Shown in pieces: positions 34,557-41,634 of a stretch of DNA of 64,000 nt. Position numbers and translations under genes: made by a program. The DNA lies in assembly GCA_910578715.1 (NCBI GenBank), contig CAJTRL010000014.1:4915-68914 (forward strand). The letters are read 5' to 3'. Source of the DNA: an uncultured Lachnospiraceae bacterium (GTDB taxonomy: Bacteria; Bacillota; Clostridia; Lachnospirales; Lachnospiraceae). The notes beneath the pieces were generated by a model, which had not been told where the DNA came from, searched no databases, and saw only the letters and a list, made by a program, of their open reading frames with translations. Every line of letters starts with the position of its first letter. Positions within the stretch are counted from its first letter, which is position 1.

Positions 34557-34844
34557 TTACTTGCCGTTTTCCTTTGCATCTTTTCCGGCGCCGTCATTCG
34601 GTTTCAGTACAACGACGTCCGAAAGCGTCGCTTTTCCCTCGAATCCCGGCTCGTACATGAAATCGCACACATCTCCCGGTTTCAGGTTATAATCCTTATA
34701 TGAAAACTCGCTTCCGACCGTCATTCCCAGACAGTCGCTGTTTTCCCTCTCGTAATCCGTAAAGGCTTTCTCATAGTAGTACTGGCTGAACTCACGCCCG
34801 TTTTTTGTCTTTGCTTTCTTGATTCCGGTAATCGTTACTTTCAT
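34557..34844 (-). CDS. Candidate ssDNA-binding protein (G5P-like)
   Basis: A 95-aa basic/aromatic protein beginning MKVTITGIKKAKTKNGREF, with several Tyr and Phe residues (SQYYYEKAFTDYE) and a beta-rich pattern that fits an OB fold. It stands directly upstream of the coat genes, the place of gene V in Ff phages. The family call is inferred from position, size and composition. Confidence 0.55.
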   Translation of the reverse strand: MKVTITGIKKAKTKNGREFSQYYYEKAFTDYERENSDCLGMTVGSEFSYKDYNLKPGDVCDFMYEPGFEGKATLSDVVVLKPNDGAGKDAKENGK

Positions 34845-34910
34845 CTCTTTTTCCTCTTTTCTTTCTTCTCTGCTTTTTTTCTGTTCTTTTTATAATAAAT
34901 GTGCACTTTA

Positions 34911-35150
34911 TTATCCCTTTTCAAGTTCTTCCTTCGCTATGGCAATAAAATTTTCCAAATCATAAATTCTCCGGTTATAATTATCCAGTATTTTTTTAGC
35001 CCGTTCATACTGCCAGCTGAGAAATACTCCTTCCTGGCTTTCCTATTTTTTCTTGAGTTCCTTTTCTGCCCTGTCAATACACTCCCGCAAATCTCCACTA
35101 TATGTAAAACTTACCTGTCCGTTTTTATGTTTCGCTCTGAATCCTGGCAT
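34911..35150 (-). pseudogene. Small gene split by an in-frame TAG
   Basis: ATG 35150 opens a 35-codon frame (MPGFRAKHKNGQVSFTYSGD at the start) that meets TAG at 35043-35045. The same frame continues for 43 codons (ESQEGVFLSWQYERAKKILD onward) to TAA at 34911-34913 with no start of its own. The simplest reading is a 79-aa helical protein broken by a nonsense mutation; a short functional product or amber readthrough is possible. Confidence 0.5.
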
Positions 35151-35196
35151 ATTTCAAATTCCGCCTTTCTGCATGTTTCAGTGACAATGCAAAATT

Positions 35197-35385
35197 TTAC
35201 CATGCGTCTGCCGCATACAGTTTCCCGGTATTCATATCCGCATACAATTCATATCCGGAATAGTTTATGTCGGTCCCTATGTAGGCCAGTTCCGTCCGGA
35301 ACAGGTCATCCTTCTCTATGTGCTGTATGCACCGTATTTCTCCGTTTACCAGTACCGCTACCGGGTAGGTCATTATCCTAATCAT
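35197..35385 (-). CDS. Small phage-region protein
   Basis: A 62-aa protein (start MIRIMTYPVAVLVNGEIRC) with alternating hydrophobic residues suggesting a compact beta fold. ATG 35385 overlaps the stop of the preceding Cys-rich gene in ATGA, which decides the start. Function unknown. Confidence 0.6.
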   Translation of the reverse strand: MIRIMTYPVAVLVNGEIRCIQHIEKDDLFRTELAYIGTDINYSGYELYADMNTGKLYAADAW

Positions 35386-35615
35386 TCCACGTGGTCTCCT
35401 GATTTCATGAATCCGGTTACATATTTCCGGCATTTATACAGAATCCCGTGAAAACATTCGCTTAGGAAGTCGGTAAACTTCCAGTCTTTCCGGGAGCCGT
35501 GCTCATTATCGGCAAGGCTTAAAAGTTCCTCTTCCGGTATTTCCCCTATCAGTTCACATGTTTCACAGGCTGTAAAATTCTGACAGTCCAGGCATCTGTC
35601 ATATCCGGTCAGCAT
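35382..35615 (-). CDS. Cys-rich small protein
   Basis: A 77-aa protein with CLDCQNFTACETC in the first 20 residues, a CxxC-x5-CxxC arrangement that could bind zinc or form a knuckle, and a second half rich in aromatic residues. AGGAGG precedes the start. Its place early in the leftward transcript suggests a regulatory or DNA-binding role. Confidence 0.6.
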   Translation of the reverse strand: MLTGYDRCLDCQNFTACETCELIGEIPEEELLSLADNEHGSRKDWKFTDFLSECFHGILYKCRKYVTGFMKSGDHVE

Positions 35616-35625
35616 CTGTTACCTC

Positions 35626-35772
35626 CTATTCGGCTGTTTCCATAAACTTCCGCCAGTCTTCCTCACTCATTTCGCACAGGTCACAGGCGTTCATTATCTG
35701 GCCGCTTCTTTCCCCATCTTCATAATCAGGATTATAACAGTCACAATTCTTACATTTTTCATAATTCATCAT
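35626..35772 (-). CDS. Cys-rich small protein, first gene of the phage operon
   Basis: A 48-aa protein with CKNCDC near the start and CDLC near residue 30, followed by an acidic helix (EMSEEDWRKFMETAE). GGAGG lies nine bases before the ATG pair at 35772. Together with the next gene it forms a pair of putative zinc-binding peptides at the head of the leftward phage operon. An open frame extending upstream to 36051 has no ribosome site. Confidence 0.55.
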   Translation of the reverse strand: MMNYEKCKNCDCYNPDYEDGERSGQIMNACDLCEMSEEDWRKFMETAE

Positions 35773-35840
35773 TTTCTGATTCCTCCGGGGACGCGGAGCA
35801 GATAAGTAAGGCATCCGCCCCGCATGAAAATGAACAACAA

Positions 35841-35864
35841 AGTCCTGTTTATAGGACTTGTCCT
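35841..35864. promoter_or_regulatory. Overlapping palindromes, candidate phage operator
   Basis: AGTCCT-GTTTAT-AGGACT (35841-35858) overlaps AGGAC-TT-GTCCT (35853-35864), giving three half-sites in alternating orientation. It lies between the head of the leftward operon and a small rightward gene, a natural switch position. Confidence 0.45.
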
Positions 35865-35938
35865 GTGGTATCATAAAAGCAAAAACCCTTCGAAAATCTC
35901 TACATTTACAAAGACCACAACAAAGAATTAGAAAAAAG

Positions 35939-36070
35939 ATGAATTTCATGAACGTAGCAGAAATATTTTCCAATGCACTTTCTAACGCAACTAAGGAAAA
36001 TCCCGTTCTTATAACTGTAATCATTCTGCTTATTACAGCTAATATGTTCACAAAAAGAAAATCACACTGA
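35939..36070 (+). CDS. Small membrane protein at the right edge of the prophage
   Basis: A frame starting MNFMNVAEIFSNALSNATKE encodes 43 residues with one hydrophobic helix (VLITVIILLITANMF) and a basic end. No clear ribosome site precedes it, so start and reality are uncertain; a TTG-started extension reaches 35858. A strong terminator follows. Confidence 0.35.
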   Translation: MNFMNVAEIFSNALSNATKENPVLITVIILLITANMFTKRKSH

Positions 36071-36079
36071 TTTCTTTAT

Positions 36080-36105
36080 CCCCGGTTGAAAAACCGGGGT
36101 TTTTC
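36080..36105. terminator. Terminator at the right end of the prophage
   Basis: CCCCGGTT, a GAAA loop and AACCGGGG form a perfect eight-base stem followed by TTTTTC. Confidence 0.85.
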
Positions 36106-36157
36106 TTTGTAATTTTAATTTTACAACCCGCAGTGTACAAAAAAAATGGAAAAGTGG

Positions 36158-36186
36158 TTGACAGACAAATCTTCATATTATATAAT
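36158..36186 (+). promoter_or_regulatory. Consensus sigma-A promoter for the tRNA pair
   Basis: TTGACA (36158-36163), a 17-base spacer and TATAAT (36181-36186): perfect consensus in both hexamers, 44 bases before tRNA-Pro. Confidence 0.9.
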
Positions 36187-36229
36187 AAACCTTGCGTTGT
36201 GACTGAAAAGTTATGAAAACGCCTCTTAC

Positions 36230-36304
36230 CGGGGTGTGGCTCAGCTTGGCTAGAGCGCCTGGTTTGGGACCAGGAGGTCGCAGGTTCGAATCCTGTCACC
36301 CCGA
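36230..36304 (+). tRNA. tRNA-Pro (anticodon TGG)
   Basis: Acceptor stem CGGGGTG (36230-36236) pairs with CACCCCG (36297-36303); anticodon arm CCTGG-TTTGGGA-CCAGG with anticodon TGG at 36265-36267; T arm GGTTCGAATCC. The CCA end is not encoded. Confidence 0.97.
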
Positions 36305-36320
36305 TTCAGGTTAAAAATAT

Positions 36321-36391
36321 GCGGGTGTAGTTCAATGGTAGAACACCAGCCTTCCAAGCTGGATACGTGGGTTCGATTCCCATCACCCGCT
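36321..36391 (+). tRNA. tRNA-Gly (anticodon TCC)
   Basis: Acceptor stem GCGGGTG pairs with CACCCGC; anticodon arm CCAGC-CTTCCAA-GCTGG with anticodon TCC at 36353-36355; T arm GGTTCGATTCC. It lies 16 bases after tRNA-Pro, so both share one transcript. Confidence 0.97.
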
Positions 36392-36402
36392 TTTTCTTGT
36401 TA

Positions 36403-36472
36403 TGAAAAAGGATGAAGGTATCGCAAAATTATTTTATCCGGTGATTTTGTGACACCCTCATCCTTTTTGACA
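36403..36472 (+). terminator. Terminator after the tRNA pair
   Basis: AAAAAGGATGA with GGTATCGCAAAAT pairs with ATTTTGTGACACC and TCATCCTTTTT, a long interrupted stem ending in T. A TTGACA at 36467 within its end may begin the promoter (TATACT at 36488) of the following gene. Confidence 0.7.
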
Positions 36473-36536
36473 ATCTGCCGTTTAGGGTATACTCTATAAG
36501 TAGCAAAACAGAGAAACGGCGATATGGGGGAAATCA

Positions 36537-36866
36537 ATGGTCACATCTTTGGCACGGCAGGCGGTCATCATCAAATCAGGAAACGATACCAGTATTTTGA
36601 CGGGAAATTATGAGCTGGCTTATGCGCTTGGATTTCTTGCGAACCAGATGGAAATTCCAATACCGGAAGACGGTGAAGTTCTGCGGAATTTACAGGAAAA
36701 AATTCTTGAGGAAGCCCAAAAGAAAGCGTTTGAAGATGAAAAAATGAAACGGCTTCTGCGGATGGTCAGGCTCTATAATTCCGATTCGGTATGGAATGAA
36801 CAGGTTCAGGAATTGCTACATATGGGATTCGCGGAAAAATGTCCGTGGGATTTGCACCGGGCATGA
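36537..36866 (+). CDS. Conserved hypothetical protein
   Basis: A 109-aa soluble, mainly helical protein; I recognise no domain. GGGGG lies seven bases before ATG 36537. It is followed by a hairpin leader and the AraC-type regulator, so it is probably transcribed separately from the gal genes. Confidence 0.65.
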   Translation: MVTSLARQAVIIKSGNDTSILTGNYELAYALGFLANQMEIPIPEDGEVLRNLQEKILEEAQKKAFEDEKMKRLLRMVRLYNSDSVWNEQVQELLHMGFAEKCPWDLHRA

Positions 36867-36882
36867 CAGAAAGGTCGTTTAG

Positions 36883-36907
36883 GTTGAAAAATCAGAGATT
36901 TTTCAAC
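36883..36907 (+). terminator. Perfect hairpin upstream of the AraC-type gene
   Basis: GTTGAAAAATC, an AGA loop and GATTTTTCAAC form a perfect 11-bp stem with no T tract beyond the stem. It resembles the TTGAAA-type leader hairpins at 212-229 and 41461-41480. Confidence 0.45.
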
Positions 36908-36968
36908 TGCAAATTTGTGCCTTTCAGGCCCAAATATCGCGGACAAAGAGAAAGGCATGGTTATTAAT

Positions 36969-37871
36969 ATGGAAAAAGCGTATAAGCTGGAATTTGCCGG
37001 GGCACAGAGCGGGAGCCTGTATGTAAACTGCTGCGGACTGTCGCAGACGGAACCGATGCACAGCTTTGGGCCGGCGCTAAAACCCCATTACATGATTCAC
37101 TATATTTTAAGCGGACGGGGAATTTTTTCTATTGGAGGAAAAGAATATCCGCTGGAAGAGGGGTACGGTTTTCTGATTACGCCGGACGAGCTTGTATTCT
37201 ATCAGGCGGACGAGCGGGAACCGTGGACTTATGTATGGGTCGGTTTCAGCGGCGTACAGGCGGCGGAGTACATCGGGAACATGGGGCTGTCGGTAAAGCA
37301 GCCTGTTTTTAAATCCGAGCGGTCGGATGAGCTGTATCAGATTGTCAAAGATATGATGGAGCACAATACATTTGGCATGTCCAATGATTTGCGGCGGAAC
37401 GGGCAGCTTGGCATTTTTCTTTCGGTGATTGCGGAAAGTGCGGCGGTCACGGAGAAGAACGAGGTTGACAGGGCGAATATTTATGTGAAAAAGGCGGTAT
37501 CATTTATTCAGAGCAATTACTGCAATGCCATTAAAGTGACGGATGTGGCGGATTATGTCTGCATTAACAGGAGTTATCTTTATACGCTTTTCTTAAAGTC
37601 CATCGGCATGTCTCCGCAGCAGTTTCTGACGACGTTTCGGATTACGAAAGCGACGGAGCTTTTGCAGCTGACTTCTCTTCCGGTGGAGAGCATTGCTTTT
37701 TCCTGTGGGTACAGCGACCCGATGGTGTTTGCGAAAGCCTTCCGTCAGATGAAAAAGATGTCGCCCACCGCCTACCGGAAGGAGATGCAGAAGGGCGGGA
37801 AGCGGAGAAATAAGGAACATTTGAAACAGGTGGAGGATTTTATCAGCCAGATTAACAAACTGAACAATTAA
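36969..37871 (+). CDS. AraC-family transcriptional regulator
   Basis: A 300-aa regulator: N-terminal cupin ligand-binding region (HYILSGRGIFSIGGKEYPLE) and two C-terminal helix-turn-helix units (VTDVADYVCINRSYLYTLF and VESIAFSCGYSDPMVFAKAF). It lies 99 bases before galK in the same direction, so it is a good candidate activator of galactose genes. ATG 36969 has GAAAGG 13 bases upstream; in-frame ATG 36957, one base after GG, would add four residues. Confidence 0.9.
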   Translation: MEKAYKLEFAGAQSGSLYVNCCGLSQTEPMHSFGPALKPHYMIHYILSGRGIFSIGGKEYPLEEGYGFLITPDELVFYQADEREPWTYVWVGFSGVQAAEYIGNMGLSVKQPVFKSERSDELYQIVKDMMEHNTFGMSNDLRRNGQLGIFLSVIAESAAVTEKNEVDRANIYVKKAVSFIQSNYCNAIKVTDVADYVCINRSYLYTLFLKSIGMSPQQFLTTFRITKATELLQLTSLPVESIAFSCGYSDPMVFAKAFRQMKKMSPTAYRKEMQKGGKRRNKEHLKQVEDFISQINKLNN

Positions 37872-37970
37872 CATTTTGACAGATATAAAGAACAAACGGA
37901 TATTTTACGGCGGGCAGTTTTTTTATATGATTATTCTGTAAAAAACAGTATTTGTAAAGGAGACGGGGTT

Positions 37971-39134
37971 ATGAAAGAAACTGTTTTAAAAAAATTTGAA
38001 GAACTTTTTGGAGACATCAGGGATGTCAATGTATACTTTGCGCCGGGTCGCGTCAATCTGATTGGGGAACATACGGATTATAACGGCGGGCATGTTTTTC
38101 CCTGTGCGCTGACGATTGGGACATATGCGGCGGCAAGAAAAAGAGCCGACGACAAGCTGCGTTTTTATTCCATGAATTTTGAAAAGCTCGGCGTTATCGA
38201 ATCTTCCATCGCGGATTTAAAGCCCGAAAAGGAAGCGCAATGGACGAATTATCCGAAGGGCGTTATGTGGGCTTTTGAAAAAAGAGGGTATCAGATGCCC
38301 TGCGGACTGGATATCGTATTATACGGCAATATTCCGAACGGCTCCGGCCTTTCTTCTTCCGCGTCGCTGGAAGTGCTGACCGGATATCTGCTGCGGGATT
38401 TGTTCGGCTTTGAAGTGACCAATGTGGATTTGGCGTTAATCGGGCAGTACTCGGAAAATAATTTTAACGGCATGAACTGCGGTATCATGGACCAGTTTGC
38501 TTCCGCTATGGGCAAAAAGGACAATGCAATTTTCCTGGATACGGCGGATTTATCTTATGAATATGCGCCGCTCGTTCTGGAAGGCGCGAAAATTGTTGTG
38601 ACGAACAGCAAAGTAAAACATTCGCTGGTGGATTCCGAATACAATGTCAGAAGAAGCGAGTGCGAAAAGGCGCTGGAAGAGCTGCAGACCGTAATCGGCA
38701 TCAATGGTCTTGGCGATTTGTCAGAAGAGCAGTTCGAACAGTATAAAACGGCGATTAAAGATGAAGTGCGGGTGCGCAGGGCAAAACATGCGGTGTATGA
38801 AAACCAGAGAACGATACGCGCAGTGGAAGCGTTAAAAAAGAATGATTTGGCACTTTTTGGCAGACTGATGAACGAATCCCATGTATCGCTCCGGGATGAT
38901 TATCAGGTTTCCTGTGAGGAAATCGACGTGCTGGTGGAAGAGGCGTGGAAGGTTCCGGGCGTTATCGGCTCCCGCATTACCGGAGGCGGCTTCGGGGGCT
39001 GCACGGTCAGCATCGTAAAGGATGAAGCTGTGGATGAATTTCAGCAAAAAGTCGGTGCGGCTTATAAAGAGAGAGTCGGCAAGGAAGCGGATTTCTATGT
39101 GGTGGAAATCGGGGACGGCCCGGCGAAGCTATAA
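37971..39134 (+). CDS. galK: Galactokinase
   Basis: A 387-aa GHMP kinase that phosphorylates galactose at C1. The galactokinase signature GRVNLIGEHTDYNGG is at residues 25-40, the GHMP motif GSGLSSSASLE near 122, and the third motif GGGFGGCTVS near 340. AAAGGAG precedes the start. It heads the Leloir pair with galT; no galE is in the window. Confidence 0.97.
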   Translation: MKETVLKKFEELFGDIRDVNVYFAPGRVNLIGEHTDYNGGHVFPCALTIGTYAAARKRADDKLRFYSMNFEKLGVIESSIADLKPEKEAQWTNYPKGVMWAFEKRGYQMPCGLDIVLYGNIPNGSGLSSSASLEVLTGYLLRDLFGFEVTNVDLALIGQYSENNFNGMNCGIMDQFASAMGKKDNAIFLDTADLSYEYAPLVLEGAKIVVTNSKVKHSLVDSEYNVRRSECEKALEELQTVIGINGLGDLSEEQFEQYKTAIKDEVRVRRAKHAVYENQRTIRAVEALKKNDLALFGRLMNESHVSLRDDYQVSCEEIDVLVEEAWKVPGVIGSRITGGGFGGCTVSIVKDEAVDEFQQKVGAAYKERVGKEADFYVVEIGDGPAKL

Positions 39135-39166
39135 GAGGTATAAAATTGAGAAAGGAGAGTCCATCG

Positions 39167-40672
39167 ATGATACAGAAAAATATCAAAAAATTAGTCCAAT
39201 ATGGGCTGAACACGGGATTGATTGAGGAATCGGACAAGATTTATACGACAAACAAGCTGCTGGAGCTTTTCGGGCTGGATGAGCCGGGAGAAGATGACAC
39301 AGATGTTACAATGGAGACGGACGAACTGGAAACGGTGCTTTCGGAGATGATGGATTATGCTTATGAACAGGGAATCATGACTGAGAACAGCATCGTATAC
39401 CGGGATTTGTTTGATACGAAAATCATGAGTATGCTCGTACCGCGGCCGAGTGAAGTAATTGCAGAGTTTGAGAAAAAATATGAAAAGAGTCCCCGCGAGG
39501 CGACGGATTATTTCTATAAACTGAGCCAGGACACGGACTATATCAGGAGATACCGCATCAAAAAAGACCAGAAATGGATTGCGTCCACCAAGTACGGCGA
39601 TTTAGATATTACGATTAACCTGTCCAAACCGGAGAAAGACCCGAAAGCGATTGCGGCGGCCAAGAGCGCGAAGCAGAGCGGCTATCCGAAATGCCTTCTC
39701 TGCATGGAAAATGAGGGCTATGCGGGCAGAGTCAACCATCCGGCAAGGCAGAATCACCGGGTCATTCCCGTGACGATTCACGGGAGCAGATGGGGATTCC
39801 AGTATTCGCCTTATGTATACTATAACGAGCACTGCATCGTTTTTAACTCCCAGCATATTCCGATGAAGATAGAGCATGATACTTTTTGCAAACTGTTCGA
39901 TTTTGTAAAACAGTTTCCACATTATTTTGTAGGTTCCAACGCGGATTTACCGATTGTCGGTGGCTCGATTTTAAGCCATGACCATTTCCAGGGCGGGCAT
40001 TACGAGTTTGCGATGGCAAGGGCAGCGGTAGAGAGGACTTTTACCATAAAAGGTTTTGAAGATGTGGAAACAGGTATCGTCAACTGGCCGATGTCCGTTA
40101 TCCGTATCGCATCGGAAGATACGGACAGGCTGATTGCGCTGGCGGATGTAATTCTGGATGCGTGGCGGAAATACACGGACGAAGATGCGTTTATTTATGC
40201 AGAAACGGACGGGGAACCGCACAATACGATTACGCCGATTGCCAGAAAACGGGGAGAGAAATTCGAGCTGGATTTGGTTCTGCGCAATAACATTACAACC
40301 AAAGAGCACCCGCTTGGCGTTTACCATCCCCATGCCAATCTGCATCATATTAAGAAAGAAAATATCGGGCTGATTGAAGTTATGGGACTTGCGGTACTGC
40401 CCGCTAGACTGAAAGATGAGATGGAGAAGCTGGCGGAGGCGGTTCTTTCCGGGAAAGATATCCGGAAGGATGAATTATTGGAAAAGCATGCCGACTGGGT
40501 AGAGGCTTTTCTTCCGGGTTACCCGGAGGTAAACCGGGAAAATATTATGGATATCCTGCATAAGGAAATCGGTGATGTCTTTATGCGGGTACTGGAGGAT
40601 TCCGGCGTTTATAAGAGAACACCGGAAGGCCAGGCGGCTTTCGACAGATTTGTGGAGAGCTTGAACCGGTAA
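39167..40672 (+). CDS. galT: UTP-hexose-1-phosphate uridylyltransferase
   Basis: A 501-aa type-2 (Firmicutes) GalT that exchanges UMP between UDP-glucose and galactose 1-phosphate. The segment SILSHDHFQGGHYEFAM contains the conserved His residues of this family, and EHPLGVYHPHANLHHIKKEN lies near residue 385. It is about 150 residues longer than the E. coli enzyme, as usual for the type. ATG 39167 follows GAAAGGAGAG; 32 bases separate it from galK. Confidence 0.96.
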   Translation: MIQKNIKKLVQYGLNTGLIEESDKIYTTNKLLELFGLDEPGEDDTDVTMETDELETVLSEMMDYAYEQGIMTENSIVYRDLFDTKIMSMLVPRPSEVIAEFEKKYEKSPREATDYFYKLSQDTDYIRRYRIKKDQKWIASTKYGDLDITINLSKPEKDPKAIAAAKSAKQSGYPKCLLCMENEGYAGRVNHPARQNHRVIPVTIHGSRWGFQYSPYVYYNEHCIVFNSQHIPMKIEHDTFCKLFDFVKQFPHYFVGSNADLPIVGGSILSHDHFQGGHYEFAMARAAVERTFTIKGFEDVETGIVNWPMSVIRIASEDTDRLIALADVILDAWRKYTDEDAFIYAETDGEPHNTITPIARKRGEKFELDLVLRNNITTKEHPLGVYHPHANLHHIKKENIGLIEVMGLAVLPARLKDEMEKLAEAVLSGKDIRKDELLEKHADWVEAFLPGYPEVNRENIMDILHKEIGDVFMRVLEDSGVYKRTPEGQAAFDRFVESLNR

Positions 40673-40691
40673 AGTATTTTAAGAAAATAAT

Positions 40692-40727
40692 AAATGCAGC
40701 GGTAATCAAATTTGCCGCTGCATTTTA
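40692..40727. terminator. Terminator of the gal operon
   Basis: AAATGCAGCGG and CCGCTGCATTT form an 11-bp stem with a T-rich end; it can also serve the convergent HAD gene. Confidence 0.85.
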
Positions 40728-40758
40728 TCATATTGCATTCTATTTGAGACAGTATATA

Positions 40759-41382
40759 TTATGAAAGCAAAACAGAGACAAGCTCTGCCGGTGTGGAAAG
40801 GCAATATTCCGCATCGGTATTTTTCAGGCGGCTGCCCCATCCGGCCAGCGCAAAATCCACTCCCGCATTACGGGCACATTCTCTGTCATAGCGGCTGTCC
40901 CCGACATATAAAATCTGGCTGCGTCCGCATCCCGATAATTCCATGTATTTCAAAAGCGGCCCAGCGGTCGGTTTGTGCTCCGTCGTATCGTCCGCGCAGA
41001 CGATAATATCAAAATACTTGCGGATGGGAAAGCGTTTAAATTCCAGTTCAAAATTGTTACGGATTCTCGATGTGACAACGCCGAGTCCGCAGCCTTTTTG
41101 CGATAAAGCACACAATGTTTCTTCCATGCCCTGAAAGACGTTTGTGGAATTGCTGTATTTTTCAAGATAATCAATCCATAGCGAAAGCGCTCCGGGAATA
41201 TCCGGAAAGGCCAGCTGTTTCAGAGCGTCTTCTCCGGTAATGCCCAGCGCGAAAGTAAGCTCTTCAAGCGGTGTGGTCCGTCCGGTGAGCGTCCGGATGG
41301 TGTCCTGTAAAGAATGCAGAACCGCATATTCCGTATCGACCAGCGTGCCATCGACGTCAAATACAATCTGTTGATATTTCAT
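40759..41382 (-). CDS. HAD-superfamily phosphatase (Gph/YjjG-like)
   Basis: A 207-aa hydrolase with HAD motif I FDVDGTLVDTE at residues 7-17, motif II VVTSR, motif III Lys in EHKPTAGPL and motif IV YVGDSRYD. A helical cap lies between motifs I and II. Phosphoglycolate, pyrophosphate or sugar phosphates are typical substrates. ATG 41382, six bases after GGGAG, is preferred over 41406. Confidence 0.92.
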   Translation of the reverse strand: MKYQQIVFDVDGTLVDTEYAVLHSLQDTIRTLTGRTTPLEELTFALGITGEDALKQLAFPDIPGALSLWIDYLEKYSNSTNVFQGMEETLCALSQKGCGLGVVTSRIRNNFELEFKRFPIRKYFDIIVCADDTTEHKPTAGPLLKYMELSGCGRSQILYVGDSRYDRECARNAGVDFALAGWGSRLKNTDAEYCLSTPAELVSVLLS

Positions 41383-41460
41383 GATTGCTCCCATTCCGCC
41401 GCGCATGCGGCATTTTAATCCGTAGGAACTTTGGGACGCACAGCGTCACAAATTCCAAGA

Positions 41461-41511
41461 TTGAAAATTTTAATTTTCAACATTGCCCCCATCTGTCTGC
41501 TTTGGCAGACA
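41461..41511 (-). promoter_or_regulatory. Hairpin leader of the HAD gene
   Basis: Two perfect hairpins, TTGAAAATTTTAATTTTCAA (41461-41480) and TGTCTGC-TTTG-GCAGACA (41494-41511). Read on the minus strand the second and its GATGGGGG tail match the leader at 246-271 at 24 of 26 positions. The untranslated leader continues for 80 bases to the start and includes a GACGC/GCGTC stem. Confidence 0.5.
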
Positions 41512-41569
41512 ATGATATAGGGTCATTATAGCGGTTTTCTGTTTTTTAATCAATATCTTTGTTTTTGGC

Positions 41570-41623
41570 TTGTTAAAAAAATAAAATTCGGCTAATATAT
41601 AAGTATATTATAAATTAGCCGAA
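41570..41623 (+). promoter_or_regulatory. Promoter overlapped by a palindromic operator
   Basis: TTGTTA (41570-41575), 17 bases and TAATAT (41593-41598) form a promoter. The -10 lies in the left arm of the perfect inverted repeat TTCGGCTAAT (41587-41596) / ATTAGCCGAA (41614-41623), which ends at the ribosome site. A repressor bound there, or the hairpin in mRNA, would block the ATPase gene. Confidence 0.6.
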
Positions 41624-41634
41624 AGGAGAAGGCT

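Larger units (their letters stand above)
25394..36070. mobile_element. Inovirus-like (filamentous phage) prophage with adjoining IS30-type transposase
   Basis: The region carries a transposase, a CRESS-like Rep, a Zot ATPase, a 53-aa major coat protein, further small single-helix proteins and a signal-peptide/C-terminal-anchor protein in the gene order of M13. No secretin is present, which fits a single-membrane host. Boundaries are approximate: host genes end at 25063 and resume with a tRNA promoter at 36158; no direct repeat was found. Whether the transposase belongs to the phage or is a separate insertion is open. Confidence 0.8.

Noticed and set aside
34899..35381. 160-codon plus-strand open frame
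   Set aside because: It is antisense to the small phage genes and lacks a ribosome site.
36164..36200. dif-like XerCD site near the right edge
   Set aside because: The AT-rich sequence is explained by the consensus tRNA promoter and does not show two XerC/D arms.
36230..36391. tRNA genes as the prophage attachment site
   Set aside because: The prophage terminator and the tRNA promoter lie between, and no copy of a tRNA 3' end is visible at the left edge.
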